Shown: positions 52,594 through 60,986, numbered from the stretch's first letter. The stretch is 64,000 bases of DNA from an uncultured Saprospiraceae bacterium (GCA_937951615.1 CALFBH010000026.1:62001-126000), one strand, 5' to 3'. Notes: a model not told the origin generated them from the sequence alone. Program-made: numbers and translations.

Positions 52594-53196
52594 CTAAGAA
52601 GCCGCATTCTTATTCAGCTCATCCTGCAATTTACGCGCTAACTCCTGTTCTTTTTTCAACATTCTTTCGCGAAAGCCTTCAAAGTCATTTCTGGTACGAT
52701 CCAGCGTTTCCTGTGTCTTCTTGATAATGCCATGACTTCTGTTGAAGCGGAAGATGTAAAGCAACAAAAAAGCCAGCAGACCGCCTATAATCGACCACAT
52801 GATGCCGTTATACGCTCCTTTACTGATGTTCTGCCCGAAGATGCTGATACTGTTCTTTTCATCGTTCACCTTCGTTAGATTATCATTGGTGTTGCCCAAT
52901 TCTGTTTTCAGGTCTTCGATTTCTTTTTTCTGTGTCGCTACTAAGTCCTGTGTGTTTTTCAGTTCTACCCGCACATTTTTCAGGCTGTCCATCACGTAGC
53001 CTTTTATTTTTCTCAAGGAGCGGCGATTGACCATCTGAAATTCTTTAAATCGTTCTGAGTCATTAATCAGGTAATCAAATTGCTGCTCCACCGTCATCGT
53101 TTCCAAATTGGGCTTGGGCTTTGTAATACCGCTCTGACTCCATAGCGGAGCAGTCATTATACACAGTAGTAGAAAAACAAATATTTGTTTGGTCAT
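52594..53196 (-). CDS. Membrane-anchored coiled-coil protein, function unknown
   Basis: 200 residues: signal peptide (about 1-20), a helical region with F-D-Y-L-I-N-D-S-E-R-F-K-E-F and R-R-S-L-R-K-I-K-G-Y-V-M-D-S-L, a coiled coil (about 80-115), one membrane helix (about 129-148, I-M-W-S-I-I-G-G-L-L-A-F-L-L-L-Y-I-F), and a charged helical C-terminus. This pattern is common in Bacteroidota; members are sometimes titled tRNA (guanine-N1)-methyltransferase, which the sequence does not support. A periplasmic coiled coil tied to the inner membrane is what can be seen. Confidence 0.7.
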   Translation of the reverse strand: MTKQIFVFLLLCIMTAPLWSQSGITKPKPNLETMTVEQQFDYLINDSERFKEFQMVNRRSLRKIKGYVMDSLKNVRVELKNTQDLVATQKKEIEDLKTELGNTNDNLTKVNDEKNSISIFGQNISKGAYNGIMWSIIGGLLAFLLLYIFRFNRSHGIIKKTQETLDRTRNDFEGFRERMLKKEQELARKLQDELNKNAAS

Positions 53197-53463
53197 TTTA
53201 TCTCAATTTTTTATTTCCAACTGCAAAGAAAAATATTATTCTACGTATAATGAAAAAAAACAGGAACATTTAACCAACAAATTTAAAAAATTGCAGTTTT
53301 TAGACCAAGCGTATGTCTAAAACCCTATCAATTCGTCACTTTTGTTCAATTGTGAAAATTTAGATACGCGCTTAGAAAATCATGGAGGAGTAAACTGTTA
53401 TTCAGACTGAAAAATTATTTTATTTAATCATAAAAGTTACTTGTTTTAATCAAATTAATTACT

Positions 53464-53471
53464 TAATTTTG
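53464..53471 (+). promoter_or_regulatory. Two-part promoter of the helical hypothetical gene
   Basis: TAATTTTG matches TAnnTTTG and TTG lies at 53441-53443, a 20-nt spacer, the best match to the Bacteroidota -33/-7 layout in the window. The ATG is 22 nt downstream. The rest of 53197-53463 is AT-rich without a recognisable feature. Confidence 0.65.
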
Positions 53472-53493
53472 TATTGAATTAAAACAAATAATT

Positions 53494-54210
53494 ATGAAAA
53501 AGCAGGTAATACACCGGGATTATAATTTTCCGGATGCTGATTTGTATGTTCAAACCATGGAAAAGCTGCGTTTTGCGCAACGTGACATTAAAGCATTTGA
53601 TACCTATGGTTACGATTTGGACAAATTAAAAAGTATCAACAATTTGTGTAAGAAATTTGCCAAATTGCCCAATGATGATGAACTGCTCGGTACGCAAATG
53701 CTGATGACCGAAAAAAAAGCAGCCGCAGCAGAAAAACTAAAAGCCGCTATTCGTTCCGTAATGACACGGGTTGCCACCAAATACAGCAATCGTTCTGGGC
53801 GCTATCGCAAATTTGGGACAGCCAAAATGGGCGATATGACAGATGCGCAGTTATTATTCTGTGGCAGAAGAGTCGTGCGTGTTGCGCGAAAACAGATAGA
53901 TTTTCTGGCAGAAACCGGACTTAAAGAAAACCACCTCGTCCGCGTACAAGATGCCTGTCGTGACTTTGAAACTGCCCTCAATATTCAACAGGACAAAATC
54001 TCTGATCGGGATATTTCTGTAGAGCAACGTGTGGAGCTGGGCAACCAAATGTATAAGGAATTCGTCAATATATGTAACATAGGCAAAGATGTGTGGGCGG
54101 AGACCAATCACACCAAATACGAGAATTATGTCATCTATGAAAGTAATAACGACCAAAAGAAGGCCCGAAAAGAACGGGAAGTCATCGAAGCAGAAAAGGC
54201 AAATTCATAA
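53494..54210 (+). CDS. Hypothetical helical protein
   Basis: 238 residues, no signal peptide, largely alpha-helical with many Lys/Arg and Asp/Glu. A glycine-arginine segment (N-R-S-G-R-Y-R-K-F-G-T-A-K-M-G-D-M) sits in the middle near residue 105. I do not recognise a family; similar helical proteins occur in Bacteroidota without known role. It is 219 bp upstream of the TIR gene, same strand, which hints at a partnership but with a long gap. It has the strongest promoter match in the window, so it is probably expressed. Confidence 0.62.
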   Translation: MKKQVIHRDYNFPDADLYVQTMEKLRFAQRDIKAFDTYGYDLDKLKSINNLCKKFAKLPNDDELLGTQMLMTEKKAAAAEKLKAAIRSVMTRVATKYSNRSGRYRKFGTAKMGDMTDAQLLFCGRRVVRVARKQIDFLAETGLKENHLVRVQDACRDFETALNIQQDKISDRDISVEQRVELGNQMYKEFVNICNIGKDVWAETNHTKYENYVIYESNNDQKKARKEREVIEAEKANS

Positions 54211-54429
54211 TATTCGTATATAAAAAAACGTTAAACAAATACAAGCAGACAAAATAGGAAACATCAGGTAAACGGTAAAACACAAATGTAGTCCGACAAA
54301 GTAAGAGCCTGTTGGAATATTGCTTTCAGCATAACCAACAAGTCTAATTAAAAGGTTAATTACTCTTATTTTTTTCACAACGAAAAACCAACTATCTTGC
54401 AGCAAACAACAAAGCAACCGGACAAGCAA

Positions 54430-55212
54430 ATGACCAATAATATGCCTGAACAAACACCTGTAACAGTATTCTTCTCCTATTCTCACAAGGATGAGGAGCT
54501 TCGCAACAAGCTGGCAACGCATTTAAGCATTCTGGAACGTTCAGAACTGATTGATGCCTGGCACGACCGACAAATACCGCTCGGTGGCGAATGGGATACA
54601 ATTATCAAAGACGAACTGATGACAGCAGATATTATTCTGCTGTTGGTTAGTGCTGATTTTATTGCATCACGCTATATTTGGGAGGTGGAAATCAAGAAAG
54701 CAATGGAACGGCATGAAGCTGGTAATGCCATTGTGATTCCGATTATTCTTCGCCCATGTGAGTGGTATGACGCGCCTTTCGGCAAATTGCAGGCTTTGCC
54801 TAAAAATGCAAAAGCTGTAACTGCCTTTAAAGATACAGATGTGCCATTTTCAGCAATTGCCAGCAAACTGAAGGAGACGGTCAAGTTGATGCAAAGCAGA
54901 AAAACTAAAGCAGTCAATGAAGTCGACTCCCCTACTCCACCCGTCAAACCTGAGCAGCCTGAAACTGTTCCGCTTGCGGTCGAATCTAGCATTTCAGCAA
55001 CAACTTATGATAATTTGTCAGACAATGCAAAGTTGGAATTGGATGGACTCTATAGTGTTGAAAAACTCCTGATTGAAAAACTCAATCATCAACGACTTTC
55101 TATGGCACAGGTTACCGACACTAATCGAAGTTTTGAATTAAATAAGGAGATTCAGACGACAGAAAAGGAATTAGAGAAAATTCGGAAAAAAATGGAGAAT
55201 TTGTTGTTATGA
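54430..55212 (+). CDS. TIR-domain protein with coiled-coil tail
   Basis: 260 residues from the ATG at 54430 (a TTG 33 bases earlier is less likely). TIR domain at about 10-148: V-F-F-S-Y-S-H-K-D, W-H-D-R-Q-I-P-L-G, E-W-D-T-I-I, A-D-I-I-L-L-L-V-S-A-D-F, and Y-I-W-E-V-E-I with the Glu expected to be catalytic in TIR NAD+ hydrolases. It ends in V-I-P-I-I-L-R-P-C-E-W, the same tail as the ROCO TIR domain (V-I-P-V-I-L-R-P-C-G-W). A Pro/Glu linker then leads to a C-terminal coiled coil (about 200-260). Free TIR proteins of this kind often act as effectors or adaptors in bacterial defence. It may act with the ROCO protein 3 kb upstream; that is inference. Confidence 0.85.
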   Translation: MTNNMPEQTPVTVFFSYSHKDEELRNKLATHLSILERSELIDAWHDRQIPLGGEWDTIIKDELMTADIILLLVSADFIASRYIWEVEIKKAMERHEAGNAIVIPIILRPCEWYDAPFGKLQALPKNAKAVTAFKDTDVPFSAIASKLKETVKLMQSRKTKAVNEVDSPTPPVKPEQPETVPLAVESSISATTYDNLSDNAKLELDGLYSVEKLLIEKLNHQRLSMAQVTDTNRSFELNKEIQTTEKELEKIRKKMENLLL

Positions 55213-55213
55213 C

Positions 55214-55264
55214 AGTTTCGTAAACTTGCGCATAGCCCTTGAGAAAGGCAAGTTTGCTAAACTT
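55214..55264 (+). repeat. Nested palindromic repeat, left half only
   Basis: AGTTTCGTAAACTTGCG (55214-55230) and AAGTTTGCTAAACTT (55250-55264) match the left outer and left inner arms of the full copies at 35371 and 38003. The right half is missing. Confidence 0.7.
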
Positions 55265-55302
55265 TTCACTGGATGAGCATAGCATCGCTCAATCAACTAG
55301 AC

Positions 55303-55350
55303 AAAGGCGAATATTCCTTCTTGAACAAGGAGAATATTCGCCTTTTTTGT
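55303..55350 (+). terminator. Terminator after the TIR gene
   Basis: AAAGGCGAATATTC (55303-55316) pairs perfectly with 55332-55345, with additional CCTT/AAGG pairing inside, followed by a T-rich run. Confidence 0.85.
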
Positions 55351-55390
55351 TTTTTTGACCGATCTTCAATGTAATTTTTAAGAAATAGTA

Positions 55391-55398
55391 TAGTTTTG
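55391..55398 (+). promoter_or_regulatory. -7 promoter box of ggt
   Basis: TAGTTTTG followed by C matches TAnnTTTG. It supports the ATG at 55461 (62 nt downstream) as start over the GTG at 55425. Confidence 0.55.
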
Positions 55399-55460
55399 CA
55401 CACACTCTTTTTCCTATAATAATTGTGAGAAAACCATTCGATGGATTTCAATTTTATACT

Positions 55461-57149
55461 ATGAAAAATTTATACATCACTACTTTTTTATTACTCATCA
55501 CAAGCATCATGCACGGACAAGACCGCATTACTGGACATAATTTTGCCACACGCTCAGAAGTCCTCGCCCAAAATGGCATGGTGGCCACCAGTCATCCACT
55601 GGCGACACAGATTGGACTGGATATTTTGAAAGATGGCGGAAATGCTATTGATGCTGCTATCGCAGCCAATGCTGCTTTGGGCTTGATGGAACCGACAGGT
55701 TGTGGAATTGGGGGCGATCTATTTGCAATTGTCTGGAGTGCGAAAGACAAAAAACTTTATGGCTTAAATGCCAGTGGGCGGTCGCCTGAAAAACTGGATT
55801 TGGAATACTTCAAGTCACGAGGCATTGAGAAAATTCCGGCTTATGGGGCATTGCCCGTTAGTGTGCCGGGTTGTGTGGATGGCTGGTTTGAGCTGCATAA
55901 GAAATTTGGTAGTATGAAAACGGAGCAAATTTTTGCCCCTGCTATTGCTTATGCGCGGGAAGGGTTTCCGGTAACTGAGTTGATTGGTTATTATCTCTCT
56001 GCTTCCGCTCGCCGACTGAAAAAATACCCCAATTTCACAGAGACTTATATGCCGAATGGCGAGGCTTTGAAAAAAGGCGATGTTTTCAAAAATCCTTATC
56101 TGGCAAATACTTATGAAAAAATAGTCAAAGGCGGCAGGGATGCTTTTTATAAAGGAGATATAGCCCGCACCATTGCTACATTCTTACAGGAACAAGGAGG
56201 CGTATTGAGTGAAAAAGATTTAGCCAATCATACTTCCGAATGGGTAGAGCCCGTTTCTACCAATTATCGTGGTTATGATGTCTGGGAATTGCCGCCAAAT
56301 GGACAAGGCATCGCAGCTTTACAGATTTTGAATATCATGGAAGCTTATGATGTAGAAAAAATGGGTTTTGGCAGTCCTGAGTATGTACATCATTTTACAG
56401 AAGCCAAAAAATTAGCCTTTGAAGATCGGGCAAAATTCTATGCTGATCCTGCTTTTAATGATCTGCCGATTGACGAACTCATTTCAAAAAAATATGCGGA
56501 TGAACGTCGAAAATTAATCAATCCCGACCGGGCTGCAAGGCGATATGATGCCGGAGAAATTGAGCAGGGCAATACCATTTACCTCACTACTGCCGATAAA
56601 TATGGTAATATGGTTTCTCTGATTCAAAGTAATTATAGAGGTATGGGTTCGGGCATGGTTCCACCTGAACTTGGGTTTATGCTACAAGATAGAGGCGAAT
56701 TATTTGCACTGGAAGAAGGGCATAATAATGTCATTGAACCCAATAAGCGTCCTTTTCATACCATCATTCCTGCTTTTATCACCAAAGACGGCAAACCTTA
56801 TATCAGTTTTGGTCTGATGGGTGGCGCGATGCAGCCGCAGGGGCATGCGCAGATTGTCATCAACCTTGTAGATTTTGGGATGAATTTGCAGGAAGCAGGC
56901 GATGCACCTCGGCTTCGACATACAGGTTCTTCGCAGCCTACCGGGGAAAAAATGACGGATGGCGGACAACTTAGCCTAGAATCTGGTTTTGATTACGAAA
57001 CTATCCGTAAATTAGTGCGGAAAGGACATAAAATCACATACAGTGTCGGTGGTTTTGGTGGGTATCAGGCAATTATGTGGAACGAAGAGACGGGCGTTTA
57101 TTATGGAGCTTCGGAGTCTCGAAAAGATGGTCATGCTGCTGGATATTAA
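55461..57149 (+). CDS. ggt: Gamma-glutamyltransferase
   Basis: 562 residues from the ATG that starts the signal peptide (MKNLYITTFLLLITSIMHGQ). An Ntn-hydrolase precursor: the large-subunit region G-N-A-I-D-A-A-I-A-A-N-A-A-L and P-T-G-C-G-I-G-G-D is followed by the self-cleavage site before Thr372 in G-N-T-I-Y-L-T-T-A-D, which becomes the catalytic N-terminal residue of the small subunit. G-S-G-M and G-G-A-M-Q-P-Q-G-H line the site. It removes or transfers gamma-glutamyl groups from glutathione-type peptides in the periplasm or outside the cell. Related acylases share the fold. A hairpin (57194-57217) ends the gene. Confidence 0.92.
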   Translation: MKNLYITTFLLLITSIMHGQDRITGHNFATRSEVLAQNGMVATSHPLATQIGLDILKDGGNAIDAAIAANAALGLMEPTGCGIGGDLFAIVWSAKDKKLYGLNASGRSPEKLDLEYFKSRGIEKIPAYGALPVSVPGCVDGWFELHKKFGSMKTEQIFAPAIAYAREGFPVTELIGYYLSASARRLKKYPNFTETYMPNGEALKKGDVFKNPYLANTYEKIVKGGRDAFYKGDIARTIATFLQEQGGVLSEKDLANHTSEWVEPVSTNYRGYDVWELPPNGQGIAALQILNIMEAYDVEKMGFGSPEYVHHFTEAKKLAFEDRAKFYADPAFNDLPIDELISKKYADERRKLINPDRAARRYDAGEIEQGNTIYLTTADKYGNMVSLIQSNYRGMGSGMVPPELGFMLQDRGELFALEEGHNNVIEPNKRPFHTIIPAFITKDGKPYISFGLMGGAMQPQGHAQIVINLVDFGMNLQEAGDAPRLRHTGSSQPTGEKMTDGGQLSLESGFDYETIRKLVRKGHKITYSVGGFGGYQAIMWNEETGVYYGASESRKDGHAAGY

Positions 57150-57159
57150 TCTCTGAAGT

Positions 57160-57265
57160 CGAAGTTTAAGAATAAGTTTAAGTTTAAAATGAGGTGTTGC
57201 CAAAGGCAACACTTTTCCTCAATAAGGATTTAAACTTCGGCTTAAACTTAAACTTAAACTTATAA
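57160..57265. repeat. AAGTTTAAG inverted short-word repeat around the ggt terminator
   Basis: Left side: GAAGTTTAAG, AATAAGTTTAAG, TTTAAAATGAGG; right side: CCTCAATAAGG, TTTAAACTTC, CTTAAACTTAAACTT. The two sides are imperfect complements and enclose the GTGTTGCC/GGCAACAC stem. Confidence 0.6.
57194..57217 (+). terminator. Terminator after ggt
   Basis: GTGTTGCC, three A, GGCAACAC and then TTTTCC, about 45 bp after the stop codon. Confidence 0.7.
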
Positions 57266-57270
57266 AAGTT

Positions 57271-58290
57271 ATGTTAATAAAAAAGACCTTAAAAGGCTGG
57301 CAACTTGTTCAGGTATTCTTTTGGCTTTGGGAATCTTTGAAAAATTTTTCCTGGGTTTTCCCAACCAATTTGAATCCGAAAATCCCGTTTGGGGGGATGT
57401 TCAATGATAATAAAAGCCAAATTTATGGGCTGATGCCTGACGAGTGGGTGCCTAAAACAACAAAAGTGGAACCGCAGGATTCTATGCTTGCTAAGTTTCA
57501 GGAATCTGGACTGGACTATCCATTTATTGTCAAGCCGGATATTGGTTTTGCGGGTGCGGGTATTTTTTTGATAGAGAATGAGGCACAACTGGAAGAACTG
57601 GCTGCTCAACCACGCGACTTAGAATTGATCTTACAGGAGTACATCCAGTTGGAGCGGGAATTTTCTATTATGTTTCATAATATCGAAGTAGATGGAAAAC
57701 CTTTTTTTACCCTAATTGAAAAGCGGCTACCTTATGTGATTGGAGATGGTACTTCTACCCTATTTGAACTCATTCACAATTCTGAAAATAAAAAGATAAG
57801 AAAGGAAATGATCCTGGAACGATTCAAGTCGTCCAAAAATCAAATTTTGCCGAAAGGCGAAACTATGGTCATTGATTATGTGGGAGCAATTAGCAAAGGT
57901 TCTGTGGTCATACCCTTGCCAGTCAATCACACCGACCCTTTATACTCTAAATTGCAAAAAGTATTTATTAGCCAGGATATAAACTTTGCCCGTGCAGATG
58001 TAAAAGCCGAATCATTGGAAGCCCTTCGCCTTGGGAAATTTGTGGTGATGGAGGTCAATGGAGCCAAATCAGAGCCGCTAGAGATGTACACTGAATTATT
58101 GCCGTTGTCTGTACGGTTAAAAATACTTTCGCGCCATTGGAAGCATTTGTCTATACTGTCCAAACGGCAAAGAAAAAAAGGCTTTATGCCCAACACACAA
58201 CGCGAATGCATTCAGGGAATGGTTGAAGTCAATCGGGAAATGAAAAAAGTCAAAAAGCAAGGATTTATTAAGCTAGCAACACAACAATAA
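57271..58290 (+). CDS. ATP-grasp family ligase-like protein
   Basis: 339 residues. ATP-grasp features: F-I-V-K-P-D-I-G-F-A-G-A-G-I-F-L (nucleotide-binding lysine and glycine loop), L-I-L-Q-E-Y-I as the adenine-side strand, and F-V-V-M-E-V-N-G-A-K-S-E-P in place of the E-x-N-P motif with metal-binding Glu and Asn. The N-terminal part includes W-V-F-P-T-N. It resembles D-alanine-D-alanine-ligase-like or carboxylate-amine ligases; substrate unknown. No signal peptide; cytoplasmic. The 3' end overlaps the converging gene by 23 nt. Confidence 0.78.
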   Translation: MLIKKTLKGWQLVQVFFWLWESLKNFSWVFPTNLNPKIPFGGMFNDNKSQIYGLMPDEWVPKTTKVEPQDSMLAKFQESGLDYPFIVKPDIGFAGAGIFLIENEAQLEELAAQPRDLELILQEYIQLEREFSIMFHNIEVDGKPFFTLIEKRLPYVIGDGTSTLFELIHNSENKKIRKEMILERFKSSKNQILPKGETMVIDYVGAISKGSVVIPLPVNHTDPLYSKLQKVFISQDINFARADVKAESLEALRLGKFVVMEVNGAKSEPLEMYTELLPLSVRLKILSRHWKHLSILSKRQRKKGFMPNTQRECIQGMVEVNREMKKVKKQGFIKLATQQ

Positions 58291-59275
58291 GTCCATCCTG
58301 CAAAACCGTTTTTCGCTCAGCATGACAATCATGCACCAATTCATAAGGACGTTGTGCATCAAACTGCCCCGATTGTAATCGGAATATATGGCTATACCTT
58401 ATTGTACCACAAGCATCATAACGCTGCCCCCTGAACTCATCAGGCTTGCTTGTTTTTTCGATGTGAAACCAGGCACCCGCACCTACACCACTTAGCCAAT
58501 TTGCCTGAGCAGGAACTTCTTTCGGTCTTTCAGGCTCTAGCATATTTCCAACCAGATTTATTTCCGTTAGTTCGCCATCTAGTCCAAAGTTACTTTGAAA
58601 TAATTCCAGAATAGTTTTTCTACGACCACCTGGATATGGGAGAACTTTACCCTGCTCCACTATCCACATTTCACCACTGGGTGTACTATTCACTACATTA
58701 CCTACAGTTAAAGGAGTTCCTAAGATAGGGAAGCGGTTGCGAAGCCAAAGCCGTCTATTATACGTTCCTGCCAGAAAAGCATCCCGGACAAAGCGGGAAC
58801 AGTTGGTCCCTCTTAACGTAAAAGGACCATAACGAACACTTCCACGGCTTTGCACAGCAAGAATATGTTCTTTTGCTTTCGCATAATCTATTTCATCAGA
58901 TGCCGAAGCCAACATCCTTCCTTCTCCATGCGTCACCTCTGGTATAGATTCAAGGAAAATCAAAATATCTTCTAAATTAGATAGCTTGCCAGTTTTATCA
59001 AATTGAGCTTTTAAACTTATGGCAACATCTGGGTCTGTGTTTTGCCCGCGTACACGTGCCTTGAATTCCGGGGTCATATAGCGCCCAAAATCAAAATATT
59101 CGATAATTCCTGTTTGCTTTTCAATAAGCACCAGCGCAGCATGTCCGACTTTGAATCTTGATTGTGTACCTGCGCCGATAAAGCCCATGGCCTTATCCAA
59201 ATATCCGCCATAAGACCGGGCGAAACAGTCTGGCCAGGCTAGCGTAATAAAAATTCCAGTAGATCGTTGAGTCAT
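58268..59275 (-). CDS. Hypothetical protein, permuted papain/NlpC-like (DUF6695-like)
   Basis: 335 residues without signal peptide. It begins T-G-I-F-I-T-L-A-W-P-D, an opening I associate tentatively with the DUF6695 group of Bacteroidota proteins. Two segments look like the active site of a permuted NlpC/P60 or LRAT-type fold: K-V-G-H-A-A-L-V-L-I (His) and, about 115 residues later, G-T-N-C-S-R-F-V-R-D-A-F (Cys nucleophile). This order, His then Cys, fits permuted members. Role and substrate are unknown. It lies 7 bp after the NRDE gene, in an apparent three-gene minus-strand set with DinB, NRDE and this gene. Confidence 0.65.
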   Translation of the reverse strand: MTQRSTGIFITLAWPDCFARSYGGYLDKAMGFIGAGTQSRFKVGHAALVLIEKQTGIIEYFDFGRYMTPEFKARVRGQNTDPDVAISLKAQFDKTGKLSNLEDILIFLESIPEVTHGEGRMLASASDEIDYAKAKEHILAVQSRGSVRYGPFTLRGTNCSRFVRDAFLAGTYNRRLWLRNRFPILGTPLTVGNVVNSTPSGEMWIVEQGKVLPYPGGRRKTILELFQSNFGLDGELTEINLVGNMLEPERPKEVPAQANWLSGVGAGAWFHIEKTSKPDEFRGQRYDACGTIRYSHIFRLQSGQFDAQRPYELVHDCHAERKTVLQDGLIVVLLA

Positions 59276-59282
59276 AATGCCG

Positions 59283-60014
59283 CTAAGATACGGCAGTTTT
59301 TAGAAATTGAAAAGCAGACTGCCCTGACTTTTCTGTTCGGAGGTCTTCGTAAGTGAGCAGAGCTTGGTGATTTGTTTTTTCTACGGTTGTTATGCTGACT
59401 GTTCTTAGGAATCCCCGCTCGGTTCTCAGGTTGGTCATCGGGTCTCCTTCTCCTGCTTTTTTATGAAAATTGCGTATCGTTTTCACCTCAAATACAGGGT
59501 ATTCCTCAAGCCATTTCCCAAACCACTGTACACGTTTGTCGTGCATTTCTGCATTGTATAAAGTAGCTGATGACCAGATTTGTGGCTGATGTGGCAGCAT
59601 TTTAATATGTCGTTCCACACCATCCCATCTCAATTCCCAACGCTGCAAATCAGTTGCCCAATCAACAACAACAATCGTGAAAGGCTCTATATTTTCAAGC
59701 TTATAATGTTCTAGAAAGTCGGATAAATTATCAGCAGTTAGCCCATCTAGTACGACTTGTCCTCTACTCATTCTGTAGGGCAATTTTCGCTCATGACATA
59801 CAAAAGCACCATTCATCAGGCAGATGAGACGTCCTGTTTCAGCTAGTCCAATCCAAGTGCCACCAGCTTCTCCATCTTTTGGAAAAATCAGTTTTTTGCC
59901 CTTGACTTCATATACCTGCGGCATCAGGGCGGATTTACGTGTCACGCCTTCGTCCCGATTTGAGGTCAGGATAAACTGGTCGCCGTCAAGCGGCAAATAA
60001 CTTACTGTACACAT
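59283..60014 (-). CDS. NRDE/TANGO2-family protein
   Basis: 243 residues. The start M-C-T-V-S-Y, with Cys2 at the position of an Ntn-type nucleophile, is followed by L-T-S-N-R-D-E-G, the family signature, and W-I-G-L-A-E-T-G. TANGO2 proteins in eukaryotes move haem; bacterial members are uncharacterised. The start overlaps the DinB-like gene by 13 nt, so they are probably translated together. Confidence 0.85.
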   Translation of the reverse strand: MCTVSYLPLDGDQFILTSNRDEGVTRKSALMPQVYEVKGKKLIFPKDGEAGGTWIGLAETGRLICLMNGAFVCHERKLPYRMSRGQVVLDGLTADNLSDFLEHYKLENIEPFTIVVVDWATDLQRWELRWDGVERHIKMLPHQPQIWSSATLYNAEMHDKRVQWFGKWLEEYPVFEVKTIRNFHKKAGEGDPMTNLRTERGFLRTVSITTVEKTNHQALLTYEDLRTEKSGQSAFQFLKTAVS

Positions 60015-60514
60015 GCTTTTCTGTATTCAATCGTTGATGGAGCTACGCCGAGATTTTCATCGACTTGAAAGTCTGGAAAATGTATTCTCAAGCCCATTTT
60101 AATAATTGCCAGGTGATGAATAGCGTGTTCTAGTGCGTACATTAATTCTCGCCCGGTTGAAGATTGAATCGTTTCTCCACTGAGCTGGTCGGATAAGTCT
60201 ACGCCTTGTTCAATTTTCACTTCTTGCTGAATATCAAGATTTTCAATCGCGGGTAATAATTCCTGAAACGCATAATTGCAGTAAGTCGTTTCCGATTGTA
60301 TCTGAAGGTTTCGCTCTCGTTTATCATAATTCACTACTCCTGTTGCCGCTCCATGTACCAGGCAATCGTAAAACTCATAAATATGTCGGATGTGTTGTCC
60401 AATAGAGCTATTAGAAAAAATATCCAGCGATTCTGCATACATTTTATCGTCAAGTCGCTCTAACAAACCTCCGATTTGCTGAATCACTCCTGCTGTTTCC
60501 TGTTTCAAATTCAT
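60002..60514 (-). CDS. DinB-family metalloprotein
   Basis: 170 residues, four-helix-bundle pattern. Histidines for metal binding: H-I-R-H-I near residue 40 and E-H-A-I-H-H-L near residue 130, the DinB/DfsB layout. Members act as metal-dependent thiol transferases or have unknown roles. First gene of the three-gene set with NRDE and the papain-like hypothetical. Confidence 0.8.
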   Translation of the reverse strand: MNLKQETAGVIQQIGGLLERLDDKMYAESLDIFSNSSIGQHIRHIYEFYDCLVHGAATGVVNYDKRERNLQIQSETTYCNYAFQELLPAIENLDIQQEVKIEQGVDLSDQLSGETIQSSTGRELMYALEHAIHHLAIIKMGLRIHFPDFQVDENLGVAPSTIEYRKACVQ

Positions 60515-60589
60515 TGTATAGTATATTTTTTTAATCTCGCAAAAATCGGAAAATAAATTCCTATTGAATGTCTAATTGCAGACTTTTAA

Positions 60590-60877
60590 TTAAAAAAATG
60601 AAAAGGGTTTGTCATTCAACCACAAATAAAAAAAAGCGACCAATAAAGGTGTAAGTACCGAAATCAGCATTCCAATAAAATATAAACGCGAAATTTTAGT
60701 GCGTTCCAGCAGTTCAGAAATTACAGCAATCAGTAAAATAGCCCCACAAACCAAGGGTATAATAAACGTGAAGACTTTTGCTACTTGTTCATTCCACAAC
60801 CATAAGCCTAAAAAAACAATAATTTCAACAAAAAATATTTCTATTGCCAGAATCCAAACATTATTTTTTTTCGCCAT
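60590..60877 (-). CDS. Small membrane protein
   Basis: 95 residues from the ATG at 60877 with three membrane helices (about 6-27, 33-54, 65-87). I do not recognise a family. The ATG seven codons upstream lies across the -7 box, so 60877 is chosen; it is 4 nt after the box. Confidence 0.65.
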   Translation of the reverse strand: MAKKNNVWILAIEIFFVEIIVFLGLWLWNEQVAKVFTFIIPLVCGAILLIAVISELLERTKISRLYFIGMLISVLTPLLVAFFYLWLNDKPFSFF

Positions 60878-60881
60878 AATA

Positions 60882-60889
60882 CAAAGATA
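60882..60889 (-). promoter_or_regulatory. -7 promoter box directly before the small membrane protein
   Basis: Minus-strand TATCTTTG matches TAnnTTTG. Four nt separate it from the ATG at 60877, the same arrangement as at ftsE, which predicts a leaderless mRNA. Confidence 0.5.
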
Positions 60890-60978
60890 CAAATCCATAT
60901 TGATTGCAAATCATAATTTATTACAAATTCAAGTTCAATTTAATTCTTCAACAGACCCGACAAGCCAACTTTTCTTAG

Positions 60979-60986
60979 TACTTTTG
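60979..60986 (+). promoter_or_regulatory. -7 promoter box of pyrG
   Basis: TACTTTTG followed by C matches TAnnTTTG, 80 nt before the GTG start. No clear -33 element. Confidence 0.55.
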
